From positions 22,805,624 through 22,869,623 of the forward strand of contig CM054112.1 in assembly GCA_028673005.1 (NCBI GenBank): 64,000 nucleotides of DNA. The letters are read 5' to 3'. The notes below the pieces were generated by a model, which ran no database searches, was not told the origin of the DNA, and was given only the letters and a program-made list of their open reading frames with translations. Shown in pieces: positions 34,399 through 47,536 of the stretch; the first letter of the stretch is position 1; every line of letters begins with the position of its first letter. The DNA is from Tanypteryx hageni. Its lineage: Eukaryota; Arthropoda; Insecta; Odonata; Petaluridae. A program made the position numbers and the translations under genes.

Positions 34399-35236
34399 CC
34401 TTAATTTTGCGATTATTATACGTGCCCAATATAGTTTGAACCCAGGTTTCCACGAGTGAATTGTCAAAATTATCATATCAGCATTTTTGATATGCACCTA
34501 ATGTTGTGTTGTGTTAAGATCAATACTTATATTCCTTAAAGTTTTAAGTGAAGATGGCTGCTAACTTTTAATATAAAATATGACGCGATCTCGCTAAATT
34601 ATGAATTATGTAGTGAGTATACGACATACGTGTAATATATATTAAGAATAGAGAATATTTTTACCACCAGAGAAGTATCGAGCTCGTGTTATGGCTGAAA
34701 AAAATTCAGGAATAAATTCTTCAATTTAGAAAATTGAAAAATGAAGTCCTTGTCTTAGGCATCTCCAATAGCCATAACAAGGTCATAAAAAACCAGATGC
34801 GCATTTTGGCTAAAAAGCAGCTGTATTCAGTGGTGATTCAGCGAAAGTAAATTCTAAAAAACAATCTTTGTTAGCTTTAAGTTGCTTTTTACCCAAAATC
34901 TGCATCTGGGCTTGTACAACCTTGTTATGGACTTTGGAGATACCTAAGATAAATAATTAATTTATCAAATTTTACACTTAAGCGCTTATTTTGGAATTTA
35001 TATTCTTGATCATTTCTTCTAAAATCCGTCTTTATAAACACTGAAAATAAAAGAATATTCTGATTTTTTAAAACAAAAATTTAAAAATTAATATCATCAA
35101 TGACAATGTGTCCGTAAAAAAACTATTATTGACGGGCTGGAAATTCTTTTGGTATTTGTTACTACTTATATTATGCATCTTAATTTTTTAATTAATTTTT
35201 ACTAAAACGCGTATTATATCCAATAATAATTGCTGG
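34399..35236. mobile_element. Older copy of the pogo-like family with a nested foldback
   Basis: The left end, CCTTAATTTTGCGATTATTA, preceded by TA, aligns with the 33080 terminus, followed by a GTGCCCAATAT block. The right end keeps ACGCGTATTATATCCAATAA. No coding remnant is left, and a 200-bp foldback element (34751-34950) sits within it. Confidence 0.6.
34751..34950. mobile_element. Foldback MITE with ~75-bp inverted arms
   Basis: The left arm (TGTCTTAGGCATCTCCAATA then GCCATAACAAGGT, CCAGATGCGCATTTTGGC) pairs with the right arm read in reverse (ATCTTAGGTATCTCCAAAGT, CCATAACAAGGTTGT, CCCAGATGCAGATTTTGGG). Related copies lie at 29587 and 15675. The superfamily is undetermined because clear target duplications were not found. 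Confidence 0.7.
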
Positions 35237-36179
35237 TTTATGCAGGATGTGTTTGGAGGCACCAATAAATGACAAATATGTACGGCTTAGCACGAGAAAA
35301 TGTCCATTTTGTCCACTGAATTTGGATATCGTCTAAAATATTTTAATGAAAACCTTTATGAAAACTTACATGCATGAAATGGAGAATACAATTTGCGTAT
35401 TTTGATATTAAAAAATAGTGACTAGAATTATGGCACCAGAATTGCAGGAATGGACAGCTAAGAGAATGATGATAAATTTTTAAGCTTATGCTCAAATTTT
35501 AGAAGAGCACTTCAATGAAAATTTACATTTTTCTGTGGCATTTTTGGAATTATGATCCTGATAAATACTCCAATATTATTATGATCTTTTCCTGAATCAA
35601 ATAAAAATACAGGAAGCGAGTGCACATAGTACATGCATAATATTTTACACAGGCAATTTATAATATTTTTTGATTGAAAATAACATTTCTACCATTGGAT
35701 AAATAACTTATAAAATAATGTTAGCATAAAAGCAGATAGCATTCGTACTTAACTATTAAAATATACATGCGTGACAATGTAACATCATTAGAAATTACAT
35801 AACAGAAATTATACATTAAAAACTTAAAAATAATAATTATGATGCACATGAAGAATTTAAAGGAAAAAATTAAAAATGAACATGACTGGTACATTGCTAT
35901 TAAAAGTTATGGATTTTATTTCCACCACCGCCATACTGTAATCATAAACCTGATCAGACACATGAGGCAGTTAATGAGTTATGTCTTTCAGCTTTACCGC
36001 TAAATGGATATAAAATAACGCGAAGTAAAATCCACGGCGTATTTCCCTACCTTCAAACGGTGAAATCTCACCCTTCTGCAGAATTCCGCCACCAAAAGAA
36101 GAATAAGCGAATCTTTTGGATCAAGCTGGATGTTCTTTGGGAGTTTAGAAGGAACTGAAAATTCTCTATGCGGGGAGTG
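35237..36179. other. No recognisable feature
   Basis: AT-rich sequence; nothing supported. Confidence 0.4.
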
Positions 36180-36219
36180 GCCTAATGCGGAACACGACGA
36201 AAATATTCAGTAAAGAAAC

Positions 36220-36440
36220 CGGCCAAGGTGGAGAGACGTGTGCAAGGTGGGAAAAAAGTGGGAGTAGAGTCGGACGGGGGAGAAGGAGGGAGTGTGAGGG
36301 ATTTCGACCTCGTAGAAGAGAAGGGGAAGGGGCAAGGTATGAAGATAAGGGAAGACGAAACGCATGCATGGGGAAGAATAGGGAGGGGGAGGAGGAGGGG
36401 GGAGTTTAAGGACGAATGAGGGGAGGGTGGGGCGTGGAAG
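36220..36440. promoter_or_regulatory. Long polypurine (GGA-rich) tract
   Basis: About 220 bp of the plus strand are overwhelmingly G and A (for example GGGAGGGGGAGGAGGAGGGG). This can form triplex DNA or act as a GAGA-factor-like promoter element. It immediately precedes a possible first exon ending CTCAAG/GTAATT at 36636. The resulting pyrimidine-rich minus strand has few stop codons, which explains the long open frame there. Confidence 0.45.
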
Positions 36441-36702
36441 ACTCGGCCAAGCACAAGGGGCGTCAAGGAGACAATACAAAGAGGCAGTGCTTGTTGAGTG
36501 ACAGAATGTAAGAGCCAACGTGTTGCATTTAAGTGCAACTCGGTGGCAAGAACCAATGGAAGTGGCTTTTCACAAGGTGCATTGAAAGGACGTGCGTTAC
36601 GCAGCCAACCAACATCGAGCACCATCCCGTCTCAAGGTAATTTTATAAATAATCCTGCGCGAATCGTATTCCCCCGTGAGCCAACATGTGTACATTTTTC
36701 AG

Positions 36703-36771
36703 ATTTGACATATTTCCGCCTATTGTTTGGCCGCTGTATTGGAAGTGACATAAAATCGTACTATATTTTAT
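36703..36771 (+). CDS. Candidate 69-bp exon downstream of the polypurine tract
   Basis: An acceptor ending ACATTTTTCAG at 36702 and a donor GTAAGATTG at 36772 enclose 69 bp with one open frame: two bases of a split codon, LTYFRLLFGRCIGSDIKSYY and onward, then one base. A donor at 36637 (CAAG/GTAATTTT) would give a 66-bp intron and matches the phase of the open frame that runs from 36498 (CKSQRVAFKCNSVARTNGSG). The intron is also open because its length is a multiple of three, so retention cannot be excluded. No ATG is visible in the upstream frame, so the first segment may be untranslated or part of a larger exon. No protein family is recognised. Confidence 0.22.
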
Positions 36772-36789
36772 GTAAGATTGATATTTAAC

Positions 36790-37325
36790 TTAAGTTTATT
36801 CTCCTGTCCGATTTTTACTCTCATCTAAGAATATAAATCGAATAAAATCAATTTTTGATTATTTATTTAATGTCATCATTACCTACTATTTTATTTTAAT
36901 TATATAGAGATAATTTTCAACCTATATACAAGCAAATCGAAAGAAAAATCTGTTCCAAAAACCTTTAGAAATGGTATTTCCATATTTCGACGCTCTAAAT
37001 AATAAGTAATAAAATCTTAGAGTAGAAATATATATTATATTTTTAATTGAAAGTTGTTATTATAATTTTTCGACTGTAATTTTAATAGGAGCAATTTTTC
37101 TGAGAATTTTTTCATGTTGATTAACGCGATTAACTCTAAAACATGTAGAATCAGAAATATGCGTCTAAAAATTTTTTTTAATGGATAAATTGGACGTTAC
37201 ACAAAAGAATCGAGTGTTTGGAAATCCCATAAATGGCGTAATTCTGTATTTAATAATTTTTTCGTTAACTTTCTCGGTTACATTCTTGCAAACAAAAAAG
37301 GGAATTCAAACGGCAACCTATATAT
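36790..37325. other. No recognisable feature
   Basis: AT-rich sequence; nothing supported. Confidence 0.4.
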
Positions 37326-37855
37326 CAGTGGCGGCCAAAGTGCGGTCTTAGGGAAGAAAAAAATGTGGAATGACATTTTAAGGAATTATTTCAAAGAAAC
37401 GTCATTTCCTCTTCAACCCAAGAACTTTACTGAGTTTAACTTAAATGATATGTTCTTGAGATAGTCTGGCTTTCCGAAAGAATCATTTACTTTAATTATG
37501 TATGTGAACCAACTTTTTAGAAATAAACCTCAGAAATAAACAGACGGCGCACTGCACATACTCATGACAACCTCAGAAATATTATAAGATTAGTAAGTGC
37601 AAATTTGCCACCACAAATTGAAGTTGATTAAAATGAAGCAACTCAATCAATAAATTAAACATTTAATTAACTGTAATTCCAAATCCTTGAGTAATAATAA
37701 CACAGAACTTGCATTAAAATTAATATGATATATTATTTGTGAGAAATCTAATTTCTGCTGTAGTTTTTGATCACTATTGCATTTTCATGAAATTATAGTA
37801 GGTAATACCTTTCCTATTTGAGATTGGTACCACAAAATAATGTTTGGCCACTACT
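37326..37855. mobile_element. Probable hAT-type MITE, ~530 bp
   Basis: The left end, CAGTGGCGGCCAAAG, has a partner at the right, TGTTTGGCCACTACT, in inverted orientation with a small deletion. The flanks do not give a convincing 8-bp duplication, so the right boundary is uncertain. Confidence 0.45.
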
Positions 37856-37859
37856 ACTC

Positions 37860-40747
37860 TAGACTGCACAGCAGTAAACGAACTTTTCTAGGAATCAAGG
37901 AATCAATTTTTAATTAAATTGATCAATTTTTATGTATAGAGGAATTTAGATATTCTTTTTAATTTTTAATCTCCTCAGAAATATACTTCGTAAACAACAA
38001 TGTAATCAAAGCGAGAGAACGACTATTGCTTCTCAATGACCTTCAGTTCTCCTAGGGGAATAATTCGCACACAAGGAGGCAGTAACCTAAATAATATTTT
38101 CGAATCCTACTATTTTTCATACACATAATTCTAAATTGAGAATGGGACAAAAGGCATTTCTACGGAAACATTAATTTGAAGTTAAAATTTTTAAAGCAAT
38201 GCAATTTTCTTAAAAATGTAGCAGTTGTGCTTAGTTTTAAAGGCATGTTGCCACTAAATAACCCCGTATTCACTAAAATCCCGTCCGAATAAGACAAAAA
38301 ATGTTATATGAAATACTTCCTATAATATAATATTATCATGCTCGTCGCAACGGAGCTCGCAATTAATTTGTAGTTTGAATTTATAAGTTAGTAGTTAATT
38401 ATGTCATGTTAAGAGATTTGCGTAAAAAAATCGAAATTACTACACTATAATTCTACCTGTCAATAGTTACGTAATTTGAAAATTTTTCTGGATAAAATTA
38501 AAAGCAAATTCGTTCATACGGCTGGCTCAATTTGCTAATCTCCCTTAGAAAATCCGATTCCGCCATTGCGTTCGGCCAATCACCGCAAGCTAAACCCTTT
38601 GGAATACCAATGAATAATGATTGTGAATTTTGTCCAATTTCGACTTTCCGAAAATCTTTATAGTCATTTTGCCGCCGCTAAATGATTTTTCATTTGAGTT
38701 TGCCTCTGTTCGTTTTATGTTTACACTTGGGCGAGAAAAGCCGAAAATTAAAAGGAAACGCTTTTATTAAGTGAAAATGTAGTCGTTTCATTTCATGAGG
38801 TAGAAAAACATTTTATTTTAACGAAAACCACGTCGTCATAACCATCATCATCATCATCATCTACGTTTCGGTAGGTTTTTAGTTCACCCAACCCAATCTA
38901 TCCCACTCAGGGCTTACCTCGTCATAATATCATAGCCATGTCCTTCTTTAAAGAGACCTCTAATATTCCTTTCCTCATCTTACCTCTTAAATAAAGCATT
39001 AGAAAAATTAAATTAAAAATCGCATAAAATAACCTATCACGACTAATTTATGACTAAAATTAATACATCTTCATCAGCTATGTCCTGAAGTTTTATAACG
39101 CCTAATACCACCTAAGAAAAACACTCTTTTATCATAGAAGAATATTTATAAATCTATTTTTCATTGTAATTTCATCGGAATCATTAAGACCTCGCCGGAC
39201 TATGGAGCTACCTTCATCTTAAGCTGCGTAAGTAGAACAACTGAATTAAAAAAATTTTGAGATTTATTTTATGCATAAATACCCATCCGGAAGTTATAAA
39301 TATGGCGTCATACGTCAAAAGGATATACATGAAGGAAAGGACCGAAATATTGAGGGTATTTAAATGCAATTATCATTTATTGCGATCATAATAGCGTCTC
39401 ATTTCTCTAATTAGACCTTAAAAACTTATGCCTTTTTCAAAGCCAACATCTTGGAAAGATTCAATAAAACTGGGTTTCCCACGTTATGGACCGGCGATCA
39501 CATGGCCGCATCTCTTCCGCATCATCAATTTCGTTTCATATTAGTAAAAGGGAATGTAGTCGGAGTCTTTGAAAGCCGTGATTAAATATTGAATGCGGTG
39601 GATTAGCAGTGCGAATATAATGAATGCTATTTGATTTTCTAAATGCGGTATATGATGCGCTTCATAACAACAAATATCGAAATAAAGCCATCAAAATATT
39701 CGTGCAGCGATTGGAATTGGCGTATGCGGATCGCTAAGCGACTTTAGTGATTCGTATTTACATCGAATATCCATTGTGGATTTCTACTTTGTCATAACAT
39801 TTACAAGTCTTTTTTTTGCTATATTATTGCTTTTTATAGTTTTCAGGTTAAAATAATGGTCTTCTCTGTGCCTAAGGAATATTACCATTGGCAAGGTATT
39901 GAATGAATAATATACTCTTCGGCAAACACTGTCCACTCAATTAATACCTATTGTAGTTGGCAGTAATAATTATTTTTTTTCGTCTAGTCGTCCTTAATTT
40001 TTCTATTAATAATTTAAAGCAAAATACCTTCCTCTCAAAATTATACACACAGCTACTGCCGTCGCGATATTTAGATTGGCGTCTTCTTTGTGCATAATAC
40101 ATTGTCACTTTACTGTAATTGTAAAATATATTTTCCCTACGTTATACCTGATAAATATCTCTAAAGTCTCTAATTCCTGCAAATCTCCTTTTCATAAACA
40201 CCAAATATTTGATTCGAAAATAATTCTTCAACATTTTATCTTTATCATTCATCACTCACTAGCTACATTCCTTCTACGTCGAGTTAACTTCACACACACT
40301 GTGCTTAATATGAATACACTATTTGATGACAAAATGCAGAAGTAAAAAAATGAAGGGCATTTCAGATAATGTAATGTTGAACCAGTTGTTTGATCGGTAT
40401 CAAAGTTCGGCATAGAAAAAATCTGCTTAGTTGCTTTTTACTTCGTAACTTTATCAGTAAACAAGCAGTGTGTTTTCCATGTACATGGATAAAATTAGCG
40501 CGTTTTATTATTTTTCATGTGGCTATACTGCCACATATTGGGTCATTAGTGCCTCGATGTCGTTTTATAAGGGGAAGGGGTACCACGTGAATGTGAGGTT
40601 AGCGTTTAAATGAGATCTAAGTTAGCATTGTACTGTGCATTACCATTCTACGTAAACATATATTTTACGTAAAAATATACATTTTTGGATAATTTTTACT
40701 TCTAAAATAGCATATAAGTTTAGAACTCAACCAATTTTCGAGTCTAA
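37860..40747. other. No recognisable feature apart from a short (ATC)n run
   Basis: AT-rich. A perfect ATC trinucleotide run of about 19 bp lies near 38843-38861. On the plus strand near 39226 a GTAAGT donor follows a short open stretch, but its acceptor is poor. No credible gene. Confidence 0.4.
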
Positions 40748-40870
40748 GAAAATTCACCGACCACAATTCATCGAATAAGGAATTCATCGAAACACAACTC
40801 ATCGAAGCATGATTCATCGAAATGTAAATTCAACAAACCACAATTCATCGATATTTCCAATTCACTTTAT
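40748..40870 (+). repeat. Left inverted terminus with ATTCATCGA units
   Basis: Contains five spaced units of the form AATTCATCGA or variants (AATTCACCGA, ACTCATCGA, GATTCATCGA). Partner of 44331-44431. Confidence 0.8.
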
Positions 40871-40949
40871 GGATATGGAGGAAGGGGGAGAGCGGACTGA
40901 TTATAACAATTGGAAAAATAATAAGTAAGAATAAACCATTAACATTTAA

Positions 40950-41290
40950 GGAGGTGTGGGTATGGGGAGGAAAGATGGAAGATTAAACATATAAAAACGA
41001 AATACTGGCATCATGGATGTCTTTCGAATTCAAATAACTCGTAGATGAATAATAAACAATAAATAAATTAAGCTCACTGGGGTGAGGGTAGAAGGAGAAA
41101 AGGGGAAAGATTAATCATTTCAAAACGAAATATTGGTATCATGGATGTTTTTCGGATGCAAATAATTCGTAGATGAATAATAAACAATAAACAAACAAAT
41201 TAAGCACTCAAGGATTGGGGTAGGGGAGGAGATGGTTAAAGCTTAAAACATTCAAAATGAAATATTAGCATCATGGATGCTTATTGCTTT
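40950..41290 (+). repeat. Tandem repeat, 2.6 units of ~133 bp
   Basis: Each unit has a G-rich head (GGGGTGAGGGTAGAAGGAG type), AACGAAATAYTGG, ATCATGGATGT, AATAACTCGTAGATGAATAA and TAAACAATAAA. The third unit is truncated after ATCATGGATGC. Confidence 0.85.
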
Positions 41291-44200
41291 TCATAATATT
41301 TAATATGTAACTAGCTTATTTTACCCCGGCTTCGCTCGGGAAAGTTATTTCAATTTTTAACGGTGCGTTGAATTTTCTAGGATGCTCTCCACGTGGTATT
41401 ATTTCATTCTATGAACAATTTCATCTCGTTGTTAGGCATTCGTTCCAATGCTTTTTTAAATGTTTGTACGCTCAAATTGCAAGGATAAAACATTTTTGTA
41501 GGGATCTTACTATCGATGAGTTTTTTTCAGGAATATGTCTACCTCTTTCATCAACTTGTGAATTTGCATCGCCAATAAAGTAGATTTGAAGAAACTTATG
41601 ATTATGATGATTGACAGGTAACAATGAGCTAATACAATGACAGATTTGTCCTTGCACTCGAAAAGATGATTGAAAACCATAATGAGTAGACCCTAAAAAA
41701 GTTATTTGAAAACACGAATTATATTTCCTTATACTTCTAGAGAAACTTTTGATTGAGTAGAAACGTTTTGCATAAAACTAAATAATGGCTCAGGCATATC
41801 TTCAAGATTGCGTCAACTATTTTTCCGTTGGAACAACACATGACCTCCGCTTCTGTATTAAATTTTTTTGATTTAAAAAACCTGCATATTTTCGTAAGAC
41901 TTCTGATATCAATCAATTCAAGAGCTTCGTAATCAATTGCAGGGTCATGAATATAGGCATTATTTCTCAATGAAATGCAGTTGGGTAATCAATTTCGTGC
42001 AGTGCGTATTTGATGTTGTTGAAGGCGATTAAGAGAATTTTCATTTTTCATTTCATTCAATCGAGAATTCCTGTCTTTCTCTATATTTAGCGAGTCACGA
42101 TTCCCTTTGTTCAGTTGCCTCATTCAATCGGGCGTTTCTTGTACTTTCACGATTGTGTCGCGGACGACCTTCTCTTTATTCTCGATTGATTCTTTCACAA
42201 AAATTCATCCTATTTTTTTACGGCAACTGTCTGTAAGGAGCAGACATCATTACAGTTTAATTCAAAACTTTTCAGTAAAAAAGATGCAAAAGAAATGAAT
42301 AAATATATACACGAACAAAATTATGAATAAAGAAACAAAAACAGAAAATGGTGTTATGCGATAAAATATCAATCACCGTTTTTATTTCTCATCGAAATCC
42401 AATTGGATAATCTATTTCGTATCTCTCTATTCGTATAACAGGCGTTTCTTTGTCTGGAAGATCAAATGCTTCTTCGAGGTTGTCATAATAAATTTTGTAA
42501 ACAAAATATTGCAAATCGAATTTTGTTCGATTAATGTATATTTTTATTTAAATTATGAACACAACATTAAATACGATTGGAAAATATATTTAAATGATTT
42601 AACATACTAAATAAAAGATCCTAAATAAAATGGTTTCAAAATAAAATTCATTGAATAAATATTAAGTGAATGAATTAAGCGAACATTCAATGCATAATAT
42701 TGGTAAGATATTTCAGTCCAACAATCGGATTTCCATAACAACATTTAGTTCATTCATGGATTTATTCCATTACATTTGCGATAATACAAAATTTTCAAAC
42801 TTAAGGTAATAGGAAACGAAAATTAATGAAAAGAATAAGAACCTTCAATTCTTCCTGCATAAATGAGTCCAAGTCCGGTTGTCGTAGGACGAAATATATG
42901 TATTTTAAATTCAAATTGAAAAATGTGCTGCACTCGACTTAGGATTGAACTAAGATCTATCCTTCTGGGTTGTCGACAGACAAACTTTCCTCTTTATTTA
43001 TAAGATTACTAGGGGGATGCCCGTTGAAATTCAACGGGAAAGGGTTTTGTGAAATAAAAAATGAACAGAAATATGCCTTGACTTTCTTTGAACGGCAAGA
43101 AACAAACTTTATTTTTGTTAAATTATATTTATGCTTATTGTTTGACAGTCATTTCAATAATTAAATTTTTACAAATACATATTAAAATATAACCTTAATT
43201 AATTACAGAACTAATAATAATTATCTTTTAACTATTACAAAAGCCCGTCAATATGAGAGGTATGCGTGGATTAAATTATAATTTAAGGCACTTCCCATTC
43301 TTCCTCCTTTTGTCTCTTCCATTCTCCTCCCTCATATTTTAAGTTTATATTATATTTTTTCCGATTTTTCCACATTTCATAAAGAGGTTGCTATAGTAGC
43401 TGGAATTTTTGATCTCGGATTTTTGCATTATTGAACTCAAGCTTTCAAGTGCATTTACACAGCTTACAGTGAAACAAAGTCATGAAGAACAAAAACCGAT
43501 TGAAAATTTATGTGAAAAGTTTCATGTAAATTTAAAACAAATTAACACGTAGCGTAAGAACTTTAAGTCAGAAACGACTCCAATGCATTGTAATGATGGA
43601 CAACTCAACATTTCTAATAGGAAGATACTTCACGCGTACATTGAAAATGTCTTTTCGTTTGCAAATTTTATTGGGCAGTTTAAAGCAAATCACTATAATT
43701 GGCAATGATTATGATAAATTTATATCGATAATTAAGCAAGATATTTGACGCATGGCCGGTGCATTTATAGTGATTGCAAAAAATGTGTCAATTAAAAAAG
43801 CTACTTATTAAGTTCTTTCGTCGTCAAGGTAAACAAAACAAAAAGCTAATTAAAATATTAGCAGTCGTATGTTCGTTCGTATTTCTTCCACGCCTTAGAA
43901 ATGGCACTGCAGTAAACAAACCTATCGTTCAAATTAAGCCATCATGACTTTTCTTTCGATTAAAATGCATTCAAAATATATAAGAAAAGTTCTCACAATT
44001 GATTCCAAATACAATATCAAAGTTCATGAAATTGCTTTTAAATATAGACGTAATTTTGCTGGATCAGCAACAATGCCGCCGCCCTTGACTACGAAATTTT
44101 GTCGTCTAAAATTTATCCCAATTTTCGTGTTAATAAAAAACCTGTGGAATGATTCTAAGCGTATTCGAAAATCGATGGCTGGGAAATAAATATCCATTCT

Positions 44201-44330
44201 TTTAGGCGTCGTTTTGGTGCCATTCCCGTATTCATATCACAATTTTAAGTGATTTAAAATATAAATAAAAAATGTAATAGATTTTACAATTTTGATTTAA
44301 TTAATTTAACAATTTTCTTTTTATATTTTT

Positions 44331-44431
44331 ATAAGGTGAATTGGAAATTTTGATGAATAATACATTCGATGAATTGTTGTTTGGTGAATTTACATTTCGA
44401 TTATTCGATGAATTGTGGTCGATGAATTTTC
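44331..44431 (-). repeat. Right inverted terminus with TCGATGAATTG units
   Basis: Reverse-complement partner of 40748-40870, beginning AAGGTGAATTGGAAAT and ending GGTCGATGAATTTTC. Confidence 0.8.
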
Positions 44432-47400
44432 CGTAATGCCAATTTTCCATTAAAATTTTGAAAGTTTTCCTATACGCTTCTGTAAAATTTTTAAAACTCA
44501 AACTTTTCAAGAATTAGTGACATCAATGCGGAAATGTAAACGCAAAGTTTTAGCTATCCATCTTTTACACTTTCAGAGATATAAAAAGAAAACAAAATTT
44601 TAAATGGACCTCAACTAAAAACTCAAATCTACAGAAAAACAAATGGCAGCATTACAGAATTCTAACGCTCCAAGTTTAAGCTATCGTTTACGGTTCCGTC
44701 ACAACTTCAATTCAAGCAAGTGTCCAGACAGTCGAACGGACAAACGCAAAAAATGAAACGCTTTTTTAATGTGGGAAAGGAGACCAAAAAAGGCTATAAC
44801 TAGGACGTCATTTAAAATAGTCAAGAATATATCTGGTTTATGAGATATTGGAGAGGTGTGAATGACAAATATCAGAGGAGAAGTCATCTCATTACTAATA
44901 ACAGGTGCTCATTGCGAGATATAAGAACATATGTAGTAAGATGGAAATTGTACGAATCAGACATATGGCATGGCTTACCCCGCAAGGGAAAGCGTCAAAG
45001 TGTGTTGTTGTTGTTAGATCAGACTCGAATTATCTTTATCGTCGGACATGGAAAATCAATGCGCATTGGGAAGAAGAATTCTACATGTGAAGGTTTAGTT
45101 GAATAGAGGAAATGAGTTGGGCGAACTAAAGAAAGCCAAATATAGTCACAGAAAATATTCATCCAATAATTAAACGTTGAAGTAAAAGGAATCAAGGTTC
45201 TAAATTTTTATTGGATAATAACATGAAGAATATAGGGTTAAATGCAGATGTTATATATATGGCTGCCGGGTAATAGAGGCAGTTAGTACTAAATATAATG
45301 ATAGCCTGTAGCATATAAGAATGATTTCTAACAGAACAGGGAAGCGACTTCCTTTGAGGAATATTCTCATTAAAAAAATAATGGTGTTATGAAGATAGAG
45401 CGATTCTTTTTCATAGTAAGCGCACGAGCATCAAACTTTCCCTGGCAAAGCAAGATAAAATGAAGTCGAAAATATATAAATGTGTAAGTTTTTGAGAGAA
45501 AGTTTTAGTGAAACTTTTATTGAATGATTGCATTGTTGTAGTAGACTTGCGTTTAATATTCCCAAAACAATTTTCTGACAAAATGCGAATTGGTTGTTGT
45601 ACGTATTGAACCTAAAACATCATGTCACTCTTGTTACGTGGAATTAAAATGGCGGATATAATTATCTAAAAGATGGCTTTATCCGCCTGATACAAAATGC
45701 CGGAAAATTCGTATAAACATTAAAATGACATCAAACACTCATTTTGTAGATCAGATAAAATTGACAACTTCCATTTAGCGAATGTTTCAAAGCAGTAATT
45801 TTAAGAATGAACTTCTGATGCAAGACTTCCGAATGTTAGACGTGATAAACTTACGTAGATAATACAGTGTACGTTAACTGATGAAGTGTGAAAGTTTAAC
45901 ACCGAGCCAATTTTCAAGGCATTTAAATTGCTGGAATAAAATTTATAACTGTGGAATATCACGGCTGAATAATTAGTGCAAATTCGCACGATCATAATTT
46001 ACTTTTCTGTTATGCAGATTTTCCGCTATTCCGAAGGCAGAGGAATGATAGTACAAAACTTCTCAGAAATTATAGCGGTCCTCAAAAAAATCTTCCTATT
46101 CTCTCTGTCTCTGATGAAATGTAGCTTTTTTGAAATGGTTTTCATTTATTTATCTTTGAAGCATTCATAGTACTCCTTTCTAAAACTGCGTGTGAGCACA
46201 AAGATTGCAAGAGTAAAGCCCACGGCAAAACTATACACAGCGAACTTCGAAACGGTGTCATTGCTTATCCCTTATCTGTCCATCCATGATAAATGTCATA
46301 GATACCTACTTGAATCATTGTGCAATTTGGGTATGGCTATTTTGGCGTTACAATACAGATTTTTGGTTAAAAATGGAAATTTTACGTGGGACGTCACAGG
46401 ATTCGGAACCTTTTTCTTTTGAAACCACGACGAATGTCCTGAAGTATTAGAACCCATGATTAATTTATTATGTTACAGTTATTTATTCGAAAAATTCCCT
46501 ACGCACCAGAGGTTCCCAGTTCGAAAACATCAATTAAATTACATCTGCTTTGGTGAAAAGAAGTGTGAAACAAGGACCTCAAAAGTATTAATTACTTCAT
46601 TACGAAGAAATGAAATCAGTTAACAAGGTCCTTTTGTTTATCGTATGCTAATATGTCATCTCCGATTACGGATATCAAAATTATTATATCATGATCTCAT
46701 TTCTAGTTTTTACCAAATATGAACCATTAAGCTCACCCTTTCATTGGAATTCCATTTGTTATCAGGTCAACTCCTATAGCCATGAAATACTTGAGAAAAA
46801 TATCCGCATTTCGTCTAAAGAGCAAATTTCTCAGTGGTTTATCACTAAACGTTGAAATAATCTCTGAAGAAGACTCCTTTTACGGGAGAGGTCTAAATTG
46901 CCGAATTCTTCTCTGCGTTTCTTTTACTCAGAAAAATATTATGCTGATTGTCACTAAGAATAGCGGAACTTTTTCCGGTGAGAGAAAGATAAGTTTCAAA
47001 AAAGCATATTTCCTATATCCAATTTATAAAGATATTAATTTAAAGCATAATTAAGTTATCAAAAACTATATCTGATAGGTTAAAATGTGTGGGGCATTGA
47101 ATTTAATGCAATCGAAAAGAAAAAGAAGAAAACTGATAGGTTTTGAATAAAAAGGGGATTAAAGTGATTAATCTATTTTGAAGAATTCGGAAGAGGCGAT
47201 TATGGATTATGCGTAATAAACTGTTTCGAGGAAAATTTCTGTAGAGGAGAGGAAAAGAAAGCGAGGCATGGATTAATAATTATTTCGAGGAATTCTTTGC
47301 AAGAATACTAACGGATGACTTTTTGAGTTACGGTAATCGAAATAAATTCATAACCTACTGCTATAAATAAAGGAGGGATTGATCGCTTATAAAGATGGCC

Positions 47401-47536
47401 TTAAGTTTTGACAGCTGATGAGTCAACTCAAATAGGCGTCGAAAAAGGGAAGACTTTTTGATAAGTCAGATATGAAGAAAGTTTGTCACCGAATGCATTT
47501 TGACGATGTGAAAAGGGAAAGGCACATAATGTGCGA
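44432..47536. other. No recognisable feature
   Basis: AT-rich. Short frames (44840-45106, 46782-47054 and others) lack family signatures or splice context. A TTCCCAGTT motif after CAGAGG near 46505 resembles a hAT terminus, but no partner was found. Confidence 0.4.

Larger units (their letters stand above)
40748..44431. mobile_element. 3.7-kb element bounded by repeat-built inverted termini
   Basis: The left segment 40748-40870 and right segment 44331-44431 are inverted copies. Read inward from the right end both show GAAAATTCATCGACCACAAT, TCATCGAATAA, then AAATGTAAATTCA, CACAATTCATCGA and CCAATTCACTT. Each terminus is itself a series of GATGAATTGTG-like units. The interior has a 133-bp tandem repeat (40950-41290) and two repeat-E-like heads (near 41312 and 43008), but no transposase frame. 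The superfamily is not recognised; it may be a non-autonomous DNA transposon carrying nested insertions. The outer flanks show no clear duplication. Confidence 0.65.

Noticed and set aside
36182..36625. 147-codon minus-strand frame with a real ATG
   Set aside because: It is open because the region is a polypurine/polypyrimidine tract with few stop codons. The translation is low-complexity proline/serine/leucine, and two other minus-strand frames are open as well.
40735..40870. CRISPR-like array of short repeats
   Set aside because: The units are short, imperfect, unevenly spaced, part of a transposon terminus, and in a eukaryotic context.
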